Of a stretch of 64,000 nt of DNA, positions 16,999 to 25,766 are shown piece after piece (the first letter of the stretch is position 1; the number at the start of each line of letters is the position of its first letter). The stretch spans positions 36,137 to 100,136 of the forward strand of contig NZ_BCVH01000014.1 in NCBI RefSeq assembly GCF_001591645.1. Reading direction: 5' to 3'. This stretch comes from Robertmurraya korlensis NBRC 107688. Its GTDB lineage: Bacteria; Bacillota; Bacilli; Bacillales; Cytobacillaceae. The notes under the pieces are model-generated. The model saw only the letters and a program-made list of their open reading frames with translations. It searched no databases and was not told the origin of the DNA. Both the position numbers and the translations under genes were made by a program.

Positions 16999-17657
16999 CG
17001 TGAACTCTCCTTTATCTCAAATAATTGTTCAATATTGAGCTTAGTTAAATCCTCAACACCAATATGCGTGTTCTGATAGGTAGAAGCTGCACCAACTCCA
17101 ACTGCTACCATACCTCCAGCAATCGCAGCCTCAATTCCAGCTTCCGCATCCTCCATGACGATACATTCTTCTGGACGAACACCAAGCTTTTGGGCTGCTA
17201 GTAAGAATACCTCTGGATCTGGCTTACTATTTTTAATGCCATTTCCGTCTGCAATCGCATCAAAGCTTGAAGCCATTCCGATTTTTTCTAAAATAAACGG
17301 TGTATTTTTACTTGAGGAACCGATGGCTATTTTAATACCTCTTCCTTTTAGGTTCAGAATAAGTTCCCTTACACCAGGCAAAATATCTTTTTCAGATAGA
17401 TGGTTTAAGAGTTCGCGATAGATCTCGTTCTTCTTCTCAGCCAGAAGAAGTTTTTCACTCTCGCTATAACTTTTAGTAGAATTACTGAGGATAATTTCAA
17501 GACTTTCCATTCGGCTGACCCCACGTAATTTTTCGTTTATCTCTCGGTTGAAAGGAATTCCTTCCTGTTCGCTAATGTGTTTCCATGCTTGGTAGTGATA
17601 CTCATCTGTAGAGACAATCACTCCATCTAAATCAAAAATCACTGCTGACTTATTCAT
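16995..17657 (-). CDS. pgmB: Beta-phosphoglucomutase (HAD superfamily)
   Basis: Converts beta-glucose 1-phosphate to glucose 6-phosphate, normally after a disaccharide phosphorylase. The 220-aa protein has the HAD motif I FDLDGVIVSTDEYHYQAW with both aspartates, the substrate loop RGVSRMESLE, motif II IGSSSKN, and motif III/IV with NSKPDPEVF and MEDAEAGIEAA. The ATG at 17657 has AAGGATGGG upstream; a GTG at 17675 is less well placed. It overlaps the following GH3 by 4 nt. No phosphorylase is present in the operon, which is unusual and raises the possibility of another sugar-phosphate substrate. A cre-like palindrome lies about 50 bp upstream. Confidence 0.9.
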   Translation of the reverse strand: MNKSAVIFDLDGVIVSTDEYHYQAWKHISEQEGIPFNREINEKLRGVSRMESLEIILSNSTKSYSESEKLLLAEKKNEIYRELLNHLSEKDILPGVRELILNLKGRGIKIAIGSSSKNTPFILEKIGMASSFDAIADGNGIKNSKPDPEVFLLAAQKLGVRPEECIVMEDAEAGIEAAIAGGMVAVGVGAASTYQNTHIGVEDLTKLNIEQLFEIKESSR

Positions 17658-17709
17658 ATATCCCATCCTTATCACTTATAGTAAGGTCGTTTCCACCATA
17701 CTGTATTAT

Positions 17710-17722
17710 TGAAAGCGTTTCA
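17710..17722 (-). promoter_or_regulatory. cre-like palindrome before pgmB
   Basis: TGAAAGCGTTTCA is a nearly perfect palindrome but one base shorter than the CcpA consensus. It may be a cre variant or the operator of a LacI-family regulator. It suggests a separate internal promoter for pgmB-GH3-GH78. Confidence 0.45.
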
Positions 17723-17879
17723 TTATTTTTATGATATAAGAATTTACAGGATTACGCTTTCCCCTTTTTGACATTAAAGGGGCCGTTATTTGTTCTAAAT
17801 GGAATTAACGTATATTGACCCGGAAAAAGTGAGGTTTTATCGTGTGGAGGAAAGCTTGGAGTAGTAGGATTTAATAAAA

Positions 17880-18060
17880 CTTGAGGGGATGAAGGACTTT
17901 TTCCTCTTATTCTGCTCCCGTAACGTTCTTCATACGGGCTATGAAGGATGTTTCCCTTTCATTCTCCTTCTCTAACGTTCTTCATACGGCTTATGAAGGA
18001 CACTTCTCTTTCATTCTAGTAAAGAAACGTTCTTCATTAAGGTTATGAAGAACGTTTCTG
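17880..18060. repeat. 52-bp tandem repeat, about 3.5 units (array 2)
   Basis: Units start at 17922, 17974 and 18026 (exactly 52 bp apart), each beginning AACGTTCTTCAT, followed by 6-7 bases and TATGAAGGA or TATGAAGAA. A degenerate partial unit precedes them from about 17880. The 411-bp gap between the esterase and pgmB holds only this array and the promoter-proximal box; no gene is seen. The array therefore splits the GH operon. Confidence 0.85.
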
Positions 18061-18068
18061 TTCAAATG

Positions 18069-18974
18069 CTATTTAAATTGTTTATTCAACCACCTAGCCG
18101 CTAGGTCAAACCACACCTTGCATTCTTCATTTAAATGCTCAGGATTATTTGCGGTTGTTTCATCACAAAGAGATAATCCATGTACTCCACTTTCAAAAAC
18201 ATGCAGTTCATATGGAACCTTCTTTTGCGCTAGTGCTGTTGCGAATCTTAAAGCATTTTCAGCATAGACGAGTGAATCATCTGCTGTGTGCCAAATAAAG
18301 GTTGGCGGTGTTTGAGAGGAAATGAAATTCACTGGGCTAACTTCGAAAAGCTGCTCTTCTGTAGGCGTGGCCGTTCCAAATACAGCCTTACTAGCAATAT
18401 TCCAAAAGTCTTTAGCAAACTGATCTGCCTCTGTGTCCACCTTTTCCTTCATAAGCTGATAATCTACTAGAGGATATCCAAGAATAACAGCGCTAGGCTT
18501 AAACACATCACTTTCAACACTAAATTTTTCTTTTAATAGTGCACTATTCCATTGAACTCCCATACTAGCAGCTAAGTTCGCTCCGGCAGAGAATCCACAG
18601 ACAGCAATCTTTTCAGGGTCCACTAACCATTTAGACGCATGTTCTTTAATTAGTAAAACCGCTTGTGCTAAATCATATAATGGCTGCGGGTAAGCAGACT
18701 GTTCATTCGGAGTCGGCAGATTATTAAAATCCTTTACCCACTCCTTAAAATATGTAGTATATCGTAACACAAAGGTATGATAGCCTTGAGATGCAAATCG
18801 TAAAGCAACCGGTTCTGCCTCACGGTCCGATGTTCCTAAATATCCACCCCCAGGACAGATAATAATTGCTGGTCGCGTTTGGTCCGTTTGAAATTCCAAT
18901 GAATTTTCAAGAATATAAGTCTGTAAATACACATGATCACAATTATCCCAAAGACTCATTTTTTCGATTAACAT
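18069..18974 (-). CDS. Alpha/beta-hydrolase esterase, probable carbohydrate acetyl esterase
   Basis: Cytoplasmic serine hydrolase of about 301 aa. It has the oxyanion-hole segment ICPGGGYLGTSDREAEPVA, the nucleophile elbow VCGFSAGANLA (GxSxG), an acid residue in HTADDSLVYAENA and the catalytic His in ESGVHGLSL. The family includes acetyl-xylan and feruloyl esterases of the BD-FAE type. AAGGAGGAAGAG precedes it; ATG at 18974 has better spacing than GTG at 18980. It lies 82 bp after the sugar MFS gene on the same strand, so it probably de-acetylates imported sugars. Exact substrate is unknown. Confidence 0.82.
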   Translation of the reverse strand: MLIEKMSLWDNCDHVYLQTYILENSLEFQTDQTRPAIIICPGGGYLGTSDREAEPVALRFASQGYHTFVLRYTTYFKEWVKDFNNLPTPNEQSAYPQPLYDLAQAVLLIKEHASKWLVDPEKIAVCGFSAGANLAASMGVQWNSALLKEKFSVESDVFKPSAVILGYPLVDYQLMKEKVDTEADQFAKDFWNIASKAVFGTATPTEEQLFEVSPVNFISSQTPPTFIWHTADDSLVYAENALRFATALAQKKVPYELHVFESGVHGLSLCDETTANNPEHLNEECKVWFDLAARWLNKQFK

Positions 18975-19056
18975 AACCACTCTTCCTCCTTATTTAACAG
19001 AATAATGGGCCCGATCTAAAAACCGAACCCATAACTATTTCTTTATAATTATCTTA

Positions 19057-20370
19057 TTATCCTACCTTATTATGAGGAATTTCTTCTGAATCATCTTCTT
19101 TCCCTTTAATGGGAGCTCCCATTTCCGGAATGGGAATAACTGCTAATGCTGAAAGAACAGAGAATCCAGCGAGAAGTAGGAAGAATAATGTATATCCATC
19201 TCCACCAAACCAGGCGACACCTAGTGCAATGACGGCTGGTGCAGCAAAGTTAACTAATGCAGAAGATAGCTGAACGGTAACATTCATAATTGATAAGTCT
19301 TTTCCTGCATCCAGTTTTGAAGGAAGAATACGGTTAACTAGTGCATTATCAACAGCCGTGTACATCCCAAAACCAAAGTTGAAGATAAAGTTACCAACAA
19401 TGACCCATTTGATATCTTTAGAGAAAGCAAATGCAACGAGACACAGACCCGTTATTAACGCTGCCCCCATAACAAAAGGTTTCTGCTTCTTCACCTTATC
19501 AGAAAGGAAGCCTCCAAGAATTCCTGCAACAACCATTAACATAATAGAAGGTGCCGTATAAGCCATTAATTTAAAGATATCTGCTTCGCCTAGATGGAAT
19601 CTGGCTATATAGAACAAAGTTAATAGTGATAATCCAGCATTTGAAACGTTAATAAATAGTTTTGTTAACAATGCCCATGTGAATGTTGGGTGTTTCTTAT
19701 AACTAGGATAGAAGTTTTGTACCCGCTTCCAAATTGGTGTATTCTTTGAGGCTTGTTCTGTACCAGCAAAGTAGTTATCTTTTACAAGTAATGCGGCTGC
19801 AATTCCCCCAATTAACTGAATAATAGCAATTGCTACCAATTTCTGTTGAACCGTTGAATCTGCAAACACACCCATAATCATTTGACCTGACATAACGAAC
19901 GCAGGAGCCGCTGCACCAATCAGTCCAGATACACGACCAAACTTTTCAGGGTCTACTTGTTCAGGTACAATCGCAAAGCAAGACAGAGAAACCATTCCAT
20001 AAAAGAATTGAACTAAGCAAAAGCCAACCACTAAAACCGGAATAGATGGGGCATATGTTAATAACAGCATGGATAATGCACCACCGATACTTCCTGCTAT
20101 CATCCACGTTCTTCTTCTACCAAACTTCAAGCGAGTCTTATCTGCGATCACCCCTCCTAGAGGACCTAAAAATACAATCGCAAGACCACCGATCCCAGCA
20201 ACCATCCCATAAACAGCGGTTACATTTTCCTCTCCAACAAGTCGAATGATATTAAACTGAATGAGACCAAAACCTAATAATACCAGAGGAGCAACTGCTG
20301 TACCTACTCCTAAAATAGCTGCAAAAACTAATCGAAATAGCGGTGTTTTATTCCATGTTACACTTTCCAT
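19057..20370 (-). CDS. MFS sugar transporter (oligosaccharide/glycoside importer)
   Basis: Twelve-helix transporter of 437 aa. The loop GVIADKTRLKFGRRRTWMIAG is typical of sugar:cation symporters of the GPH/SLC45-like type rather than of drug exporters. AAGGGAGG precedes the ATG. It is the first gene of the unit MFS-esterase-(repeat array)-pgmB-GH3-GH78, which points to uptake of a rhamnose- or glucose-containing oligosaccharide. Two cre-like boxes (20396-20409 and 20471-20484) lie in its promoter region, so catabolite repression is likely. The AraC-GH39 protein encoded upstream on the same strand may be its specific regulator. Confidence 0.85.
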   Translation of the reverse strand: MESVTWNKTPLFRLVFAAILGVGTAVAPLVLLGFGLIQFNIIRLVGEENVTAVYGMVAGIGGLAIVFLGPLGGVIADKTRLKFGRRRTWMIAGSIGGALSMLLLTYAPSIPVLVVGFCLVQFFYGMVSLSCFAIVPEQVDPEKFGRVSGLIGAAAPAFVMSGQMIMGVFADSTVQQKLVAIAIIQLIGGIAAALLVKDNYFAGTEQASKNTPIWKRVQNFYPSYKKHPTFTWALLTKLFINVSNAGLSLLTLFYIARFHLGEADIFKLMAYTAPSIMLMVVAGILGGFLSDKVKKQKPFVMGAALITGLCLVAFAFSKDIKWVIVGNFIFNFGFGMYTAVDNALVNRILPSKLDAGKDLSIMNVTVQLSSALVNFAAPAVIALGVAWFGGDGYTLFFLLLAGFSVLSALAVIPIPEMGAPIKGKEDDSEEIPHNKVG

Positions 20371-20395
20371 TTGATTAACCTCCCTTTATTAACTA

Positions 20396-20409
20396 CCTAA
20401 GCGCTTTCA
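20396..20409 (-). promoter_or_regulatory. cre-like box before sugar MFS gene
   Basis: Minus strand TGAAAGCGCTTAGG; the first 12 bases are identical to the box upstream of the large GH3 (10703-10716). It lies 26 bp before the start codon. Confidence 0.5.
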
Positions 20410-20470
20410 AAAATCCTATAAAACTACTACATAACATAAGTGCAGAATGAACAATTTTTTCTTTTTATCC

Positions 20471-20484
20471 TGGAAACGCTTCCT
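20471..20484 (+). promoter_or_regulatory. Second cre-like box before sugar MFS gene
   Basis: TGGAAACGCTTCCT matches the CcpA consensus TGWAARCGYTWNCW at all but the third position. Confidence 0.5.
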
Positions 20485-20600
20485 ATGTACTTCATTATAG
20501 GCATATGAAAACCTTTACACTATCCGATATTTGTGCAAAGAGAGACCGTAAATTGTCATTTCTACTCAGAAAGGACTTTTCTAACTGACTAGCTACAACA

Positions 20601-20628
20601 AAAAAAGGCAGGTATTTTATCCTGCCTA
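20601..20628 (-). terminator. Terminator overlapping the AraC-GH39 stop codon
   Basis: AGGCAGG / CCTGCCT stem with an 8-nt loop followed by six T on the minus strand. The TAG stop lies within the first arm. Confidence 0.85.
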
Positions 20629-23130
20629 AAGCGTTCTTTGTGGGAAAATTTCTATTAATTGGACTTCGTGGGGCTGAAGAGTTTCTTCTAAGATCAATTC
20701 TCCATCCACTTTTACCTCTCTAATAAACTTATTAGGCACGGAAGAATGCATTAAGTAGTCCACTTCTTCCTTATCCATTTGAATAGGTGCTCCCATTTCA
20801 ACCCATTGGTCATAGCTACTACCACTCTCGCGGTTAATTTTGTGTTGCTTAATTTTATAAAAACCTTTATCCAAACCAGTTACTTGAAGAGTCATTCGAA
20901 GATCATCTTTATCGAGAAATACTTTATAGCGATCGATTAGATTAATATTTGCATGCTGATTCATACAATATAATCTGTCGTAATGACAATAATGATAAAG
21001 AAGGATTTGATATCCTCTAGAATTTTTAGTAACAAAATATCCATCCCCTGAAGCTAGTAGCTCATCTCCTAGTTTTCCTAGAAACTCATACGCATAAAAG
21101 GCAGGCTTTCGAATACCATTGTTTGTCGTTAATCCAAGTCCACCATGATACGTTTCGAGAGCTACCCTTTGTTCCTCAATAAAGTCTGTCAACGTCCAGT
21201 AACCAAAGCTTTGAATTTCATCGATATTTTCCAGTAGATTCTTAACGACAAAAGCTGCTTTAAAGCTTGTATCATTTGTCAAATCCCGGTGAAATGCGGT
21301 TGAATTCCATTCCGTTAAATGAACCTCCACCTGTTCCATTTCTTTCTCAGCAAGAATGTCCTTTAGTCGTTTAAGCTTATGTTTCAAAAAGTCCTCGTCT
21401 CTTGAAATATAACCAAATTCAAAAGACTCCTCGTCTAACAATTTTCTTTTCTTATTGATATCCTTTTCTTCATGTGAGTAACAATGGAACGTAATAAAAT
21501 CTGGCACACAATTCTCATTCCTACAAAAATCTAAAAACCCCTGTAACCAGTCACTATGAAGGGTATTGATACTAGGACCGCCGACTTTATAGGTAGGGTT
21601 GTGCTTTTTAATTGTGTCATATGTGCTTTTATATAGATAGCAATAATCTTCAAAGGTACCTCTCCAAAACACATCAAAATCGGGTTCATTCCATACCTCA
21701 AAAGGCCATTTCTGAACTTCTTCTATTCCATATTTATTCTCATAATGTAAAAGAAAGTTCGCTATCAGTGAATTCCACTTAGTCATATCCTTTGGTTTAC
21801 TAATTATACTTTTTTTATAAAAAACAGTTTCCTCTGGGTTTTCAGCTAAATCCCTTGGCATAAATCCTAGCTCAACAAATGGTTTCACATCGATGCTTTT
21901 TAAGAAATCAAATAGTTGATCAGTATAGAAAAAGTTATAATCCGCCTCACCCATATCGTTTTCAGCGTATACCATCATTTCATCGTCAAATAGCCCATGA
22001 AAGCGAAGATACTGAAAGTTCATTGCTTTTTTTACTTCCTTTATTTGCTGTTGAACATTTGTATAAAGACCTTCTTTCGCTTTACCGATGGTCATTAGGT
22101 TTTTCCACGTATGATCAAGCTTTGATGCTTTTCCTTTCAAATTAATAGGAAACTTTTTCTTCATCACCGCTTTATTATTCACTTCTATTAACTGTCCCTC
22201 TTGTGGTAAATACGAAAACAACTTAGAAAAGGCTTGGTCCTTATCGATTTCAACATAGTTGGCAAGAGTAACTTTATTACTATCTGTTTTTCTTGGTTCC
22301 ATTTCAACTGCACGTCGATATTCACTTGGTGTCTGGTGATAAAATTCCTTAAATGCCCTATTAAAGGCCTTAACACTAGCAAATCCATTATCAAGTGCGA
22401 TTTGAGTTAAAGGAATATCTGTAAAAACGATATCTTTTACCGCGTGATCAAGTCGAATACTATCTACATACTTCGAAAAAGGCATACCAAGATGCTTCTG
22501 AATAAACTTAGATAGATAGTGAATAGACAGAAACTCGATCTGCGCAAGTTCGTTCAGTGTTATTTCTTGTTTAAAATTATCCTTTACATAAGAAGTGATT
22601 CGTAAAAGTCTATCAATATGCTTTTGGCTTGAGATTTTGTTTTCCTTTACGTTTTCGTCCCTGAAATTTTTCCTTAACAAGTAGATTAGTTGGAAATAAA
22701 GGGATTGGATTTGTAACTCATATCCTTCTCCCTCTTTATTAATCACCCACATCATTTGTGCAAGCAATGCACGAATTTCATTAAACTCCCCTTGATGGCT
22801 TTCATCGAATAAAAAAGACTTACAAGAGAAAACATAGGAATCTGCATCTTTTATATGATTCTTCAAATCAGGGATTGGAATTTGAAGTGCAAGTAATAAA
22901 TTATCTTCCTGGTGCTGTATGGAGTGAATATCATTGGCATTGATAAGGAAAATATCCTTTTCATTTAAATCGTATCTTTTATCATTAACTGAAACGCTTA
23001 CTTTCCCTTTTAATACAAAGATGATTTCAATGCTGTCATGCCAATGGTTCGTAACGTAATCAACACTGTGAAGAAAAATATGTATCGGTAAGTCCTTATT
23101 CATTTCAATAATTTCATATGTGAAGTTCAT
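20626..23130 (-). CDS. AraC-family regulator fused to a GH39 glycosidase domain
   Basis: Fusion protein of 834 aa from ATG 23130 (GGGTGA upstream; GTG 23139 is less likely). Residues about 1-125 form a cupin-type sensor domain with HWHDSIEIIFVLKG. Residues about 170-275 form a double-HTH AraC domain (ITLNELAQIEFLSIHYLSKF, then IALDNGFASVKAFNRAFKEF). Residues about 290-740 form a GH39 beta-xylosidase-like barrel with both expected catalytic glutamates: Glu482 in VWNEPDFD (acid/base) and Glu607 in HLTEWNST (nucleophile). No signal peptide is present. It is divergent from a secreted GH3 and upstream of the MFS-GH operon, so it probably controls one or both. Whether the GH39 part is a sugar sensor, an enzyme or both is not known. 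Confidence 0.9.
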   Translation of the reverse strand: MNFTYEIIEMNKDLPIHIFLHSVDYVTNHWHDSIEIIFVLKGKVSVSVNDKRYDLNEKDIFLINANDIHSIQHQEDNLLLALQIPIPDLKNHIKDADSYVFSCKSFLFDESHQGEFNEIRALLAQMMWVINKEGEGYELQIQSLYFQLIYLLRKNFRDENVKENKISSQKHIDRLLRITSYVKDNFKQEITLNELAQIEFLSIHYLSKFIQKHLGMPFSKYVDSIRLDHAVKDIVFTDIPLTQIALDNGFASVKAFNRAFKEFYHQTPSEYRRAVEMEPRKTDSNKVTLANYVEIDKDQAFSKLFSYLPQEGQLIEVNNKAVMKKKFPINLKGKASKLDHTWKNLMTIGKAKEGLYTNVQQQIKEVKKAMNFQYLRFHGLFDDEMMVYAENDMGEADYNFFYTDQLFDFLKSIDVKPFVELGFMPRDLAENPEETVFYKKSIISKPKDMTKWNSLIANFLLHYENKYGIEEVQKWPFEVWNEPDFDVFWRGTFEDYCYLYKSTYDTIKKHNPTYKVGGPSINTLHSDWLQGFLDFCRNENCVPDFITFHCYSHEEKDINKKRKLLDEESFEFGYISRDEDFLKHKLKRLKDILAEKEMEQVEVHLTEWNSTAFHRDLTNDTSFKAAFVVKNLLENIDEIQSFGYWTLTDFIEEQRVALETYHGGLGLTTNNGIRKPAFYAYEFLGKLGDELLASGDGYFVTKNSRGYQILLYHYCHYDRLYCMNQHANINLIDRYKVFLDKDDLRMTLQVTGLDKGFYKIKQHKINRESGSSYDQWVEMGAPIQMDKEEVDYLMHSSVPNKFIREVKVDGELILEETLQPHEVQLIEIFPQRTL

Positions 23131-23232
23131 TGTATTCACCCGACTTTTAACCTATTTTTTCAAGTATACCTTTCTGTCGTTTAAAAGGGAATGTTGTCGT
23201 ATGATCATTTTTCATAGAATCTGGGTTGAAAT

Positions 23233-23244
23233 ATTACTAGTAAT
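23233..23244. promoter_or_regulatory. 12-bp palindrome between AraC-GH39 and bglX
   Basis: ATTACTAGTAAT is a perfect palindrome in the divergent promoter region. It could be a regulator site; AraC proteins usually prefer direct repeats, so this is only suggestive. Confidence 0.25.
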
Positions 23245-23303
23245 ACTAAAATATTCCATTTTAAAGCTTCTGAAAATTTCCATTTCGGTTGGTAAGATTG
23301 TGG

Positions 23304-23317
23304 TGAAAGCGTTACCA
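23304..23317 (+). promoter_or_regulatory. cre site upstream of bglX-like gene
   Basis: TGAAAGCGTTACCA matches the CcpA consensus TGWAARCGYTWNCW at every position. It lies 30 bp before the start codon, where bound CcpA would block transcription. Confidence 0.7.
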
Positions 23318-23347
23318 ATTCATTTGCGTATTTATGGGGGGATAAGA

Positions 23348-25729
23348 ATGTTAAAAAAAATGAAGAAGAGAAGACGACAATTAACTTCCATTGTTTTAGC
23401 AACAGGTATTGCTTTATCGGGTTTGAGCTTGCAAACAGGAGTATTCGCAGCAGAGCAAGGCGCAAAGACAGAACAAATAACCCAAAGTGAAGTACCCCAA
23501 CTAGTAGACAAAGCCTCCATTGATGCTGTCATCGCAGCGATGACACTTGAGGAAAAAGCAAAACTCGTAGTTGGCGTAGGTATGCCCGGTTTAACAATTC
23601 CTAAACTACCGGTTCAAGGTGCAGTCGGAGGAACACCAGCCATTGAAAGATTAGGAATTCCCGCTATGTATTATGCGGATGGACCGGCTGGATTAAGAAT
23701 TAGTCCAATACGTCCTGGAGAATCAAAAACGTATTATACCACTGCTTTTCCAATCGCAACTTCGCTCGCCTCCACTTGGGATACAAGTGTGGTTAATAAG
23801 GTTGGGCAAGCACAAGGGAATGAAGTGAAGGAATACGGTGTGGATGTATTGCTGGCACCCGCTCTAAACCTTCACCGTAATATATTAACCGGTAGAAACT
23901 TTGAATATTTTTCCGAGGATCCTTTGATCGCTGGTAAAATGACGGCTGCCTTAGTAAATGGTGTCCAATCTAATGGAGTAGGTGCGACCATCAAACACTT
24001 TGCAGCTAATAATCAGGAAACCAATCGTTTCACCATTGATACCATCGTTTCTGAAAGAGCTCTAAGAGAGTTGTATTTAAAAGGCTTTGAAATAGCAGTT
24101 AAGGAATCTCATCCGAAAGCGGTCATGAGTTCCTATAATTTGTTAAATGGTACTCCAGCATCACAGAACGAAGAATTGCTGACAACGGTTTTAAGAGGAG
24201 ACTGGGGCTACGATGGCTATGTAATGACTGACTGGTTTGCTGGAACAGATCCAGTTGCCCAAATGAGAGCAGGAAATGACCAGATTATGCCTGGTTTCCC
24301 TCAAAGCTCAGAAAGAATAGCAAATGCCGTGAGAGACGGGAGCTTAGATGAGTCGTTATTGGATCGAAACGTGAAAAACATCTTAAACTTCGTCGTGGAA
24401 TCTCCTAGCTTTAAAAACTATAACCATTCTGACAATCCAGACCTTCAAGCTCACGCCCAAGTGGCTCGTCAAGCTGCAGCAGATGGAATGGTCCTATTAA
24501 AGAATGCTTCAAATGCACTCCCACTTAAGAAAGAAAATAAAGTTGCTTTATTTGGTACCGCACAAATTGAGACAGTCAAAGGTGGTACGGGTAGTGGAGA
24601 TGTAAACGCAGCGTATACCGTGTCTATTGTTGATGGATTAAAGCACGCAGGCTATTCCCTACATGAAGACCTTGTGAGTCAATATAGTAATTATATTGGT
24701 GAGTTAAGACAAATGGAAGAATACAAAATTAAACCAAGTCCATGGGGAGAGGACTTTGGAAAAGAAATACCAGTCATTCCGGAGATGGTATTAGATACGA
24801 ACCAGATTGAAAAAGTACAGGATGAATCCGATATCGGAGTGATTGTTATTGGAAGAAATTCTGGTGAAGGCGTGGACCGTAAGAACGTAAAGGGTGATTA
24901 CCTTCTAACAGATACGGAAAAAGCAATGATTCAAAACGTCTCAAAAGCCTACCATGCTGCTGGAAAGAAAGTGGCGGTTGTCCTTAATATTGGTGGACCT
25001 GTTGAAATAGCTAGTTGGAGAGATCAAGTGGATTCCATCCTTCTAGCATGGCAACCGGGACAGGAAGCGGGAGATGCTGTAGCCGATGTATTAAGTGGAG
25101 TGGTAAACCCTTCTGGAAAGCTAGCGACCACCTTCCCTGTGAAATATGAAGATGTGCCTTCTTCTGAAAACTTCCCTGGAACACCAGCAGAGAACCCTAC
25201 TCAGGTTGTGTATGAAGAAGACATTTATGTTGGTTACCGGTACCATTCAACGTTCGATGTAAAGCCTGCCTATGAGTTTGGATATGGATTGTCTTATACA
25301 AACTTTGATTACAGTAATGTTCGAGTGAATCAGGGAGGTAAATTTAAAGATCAAATTACCGTATTTGCAAACATTAAAAATACGGGGGATGTTGTTGGAA
25401 AAGAAGCCGTCCAAGTGTATGTTTCTGCTCCTGACGGAAAACTCGAAAAGCCTGAAATCGAATTAAAAGCCTTTGGAAAAACCAAAGAACTAAAGCCAAA
25501 CCAAAGCGAACTAGTAAAGTTTGATTTAAATGCCAAAGACCTTGCATCCTTTGACGAAGAAAAAAATCATTGGATTGTAGAAAAAGGTGTATATACGGTA
25601 AAGGTCGGAGCTTCCTCAGAGAATATTAAAGGGACAGCAACCTTCACAGTTGCAAAAGATATCATTGTAGAAGAAGTGAGCAATTCGCTAGAGCCAGAAG
25701 TAGAAATTGATAGACTAAGTAAAAATTAA
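23348..25729 (+). CDS. bglX: Secreted GH3 beta-glucosidase (BglX-like)
   Basis: Extracellular beta-glucosidase or beta-xylosidase of 793 aa. The start at 23348 follows GGGGGATAAGA and gives a clean signal peptide (LTSIVLATGIALSGLSL ending near AA-EQ); the open frame extends upstream to 23120 but without RBS or signal. The GH3 barrel spans about 55-370 with KHF at 216-218, RNFEYFSEDP and nucleophile Asp295 in VMTDWFAG. The alpha/beta sandwich domain (about 400-640) has the NSGEGVDRK acid/base region, and an FnIII-like domain ends the protein. No cell-wall anchor is seen. It is divergent from AraC-GH39, its probable regulator, with a perfect cre in the leader. A terminator follows. Confidence 0.92.
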   Translation: MLKKMKKRRRQLTSIVLATGIALSGLSLQTGVFAAEQGAKTEQITQSEVPQLVDKASIDAVIAAMTLEEKAKLVVGVGMPGLTIPKLPVQGAVGGTPAIERLGIPAMYYADGPAGLRISPIRPGESKTYYTTAFPIATSLASTWDTSVVNKVGQAQGNEVKEYGVDVLLAPALNLHRNILTGRNFEYFSEDPLIAGKMTAALVNGVQSNGVGATIKHFAANNQETNRFTIDTIVSERALRELYLKGFEIAVKESHPKAVMSSYNLLNGTPASQNEELLTTVLRGDWGYDGYVMTDWFAGTDPVAQMRAGNDQIMPGFPQSSERIANAVRDGSLDESLLDRNVKNILNFVVESPSFKNYNHSDNPDLQAHAQVARQAAADGMVLLKNASNALPLKKENKVALFGTAQIETVKGGTGSGDVNAAYTVSIVDGLKHAGYSLHEDLVSQYSNYIGELRQMEEYKIKPSPWGEDFGKEIPVIPEMVLDTNQIEKVQDESDIGVIVIGRNSGEGVDRKNVKGDYLLTDTEKAMIQNVSKAYHAAGKKVAVVLNIGGPVEIASWRDQVDSILLAWQPGQEAGDAVADVLSGVVNPSGKLATTFPVKYEDVPSSENFPGTPAENPTQVVYEEDIYVGYRYHSTFDVKPAYEFGYGLSYTNFDYSNVRVNQGGKFKDQITVFANIKNTGDVVGKEAVQVYVSAPDGKLEKPEIELKAFGKTKELKPNQSELVKFDLNAKDLASFDEEKNHWIVEKGVYTVKVGASSENIKGTATFTVAKDIIVEEVSNSLEPEVEIDRLSKN

Positions 25730-25737
25730 GTGTAAAC

Positions 25738-25766
25738 GCCAATATCAACTACTGATATTGGCTTTT
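25738..25766. terminator. Bidirectional terminator between bglX and AraC gene
   Basis: GCCAATATCA / TGATATTGGC stem followed by TTTTT on the plus strand. It lies between convergent genes and may serve both. Confidence 0.8.

Noticed and set aside
23120..23347. N-terminal extension of the bglX-like ORF
   Set aside because: It lacks an RBS, covers the promoter and cre site, and would destroy the signal peptide.
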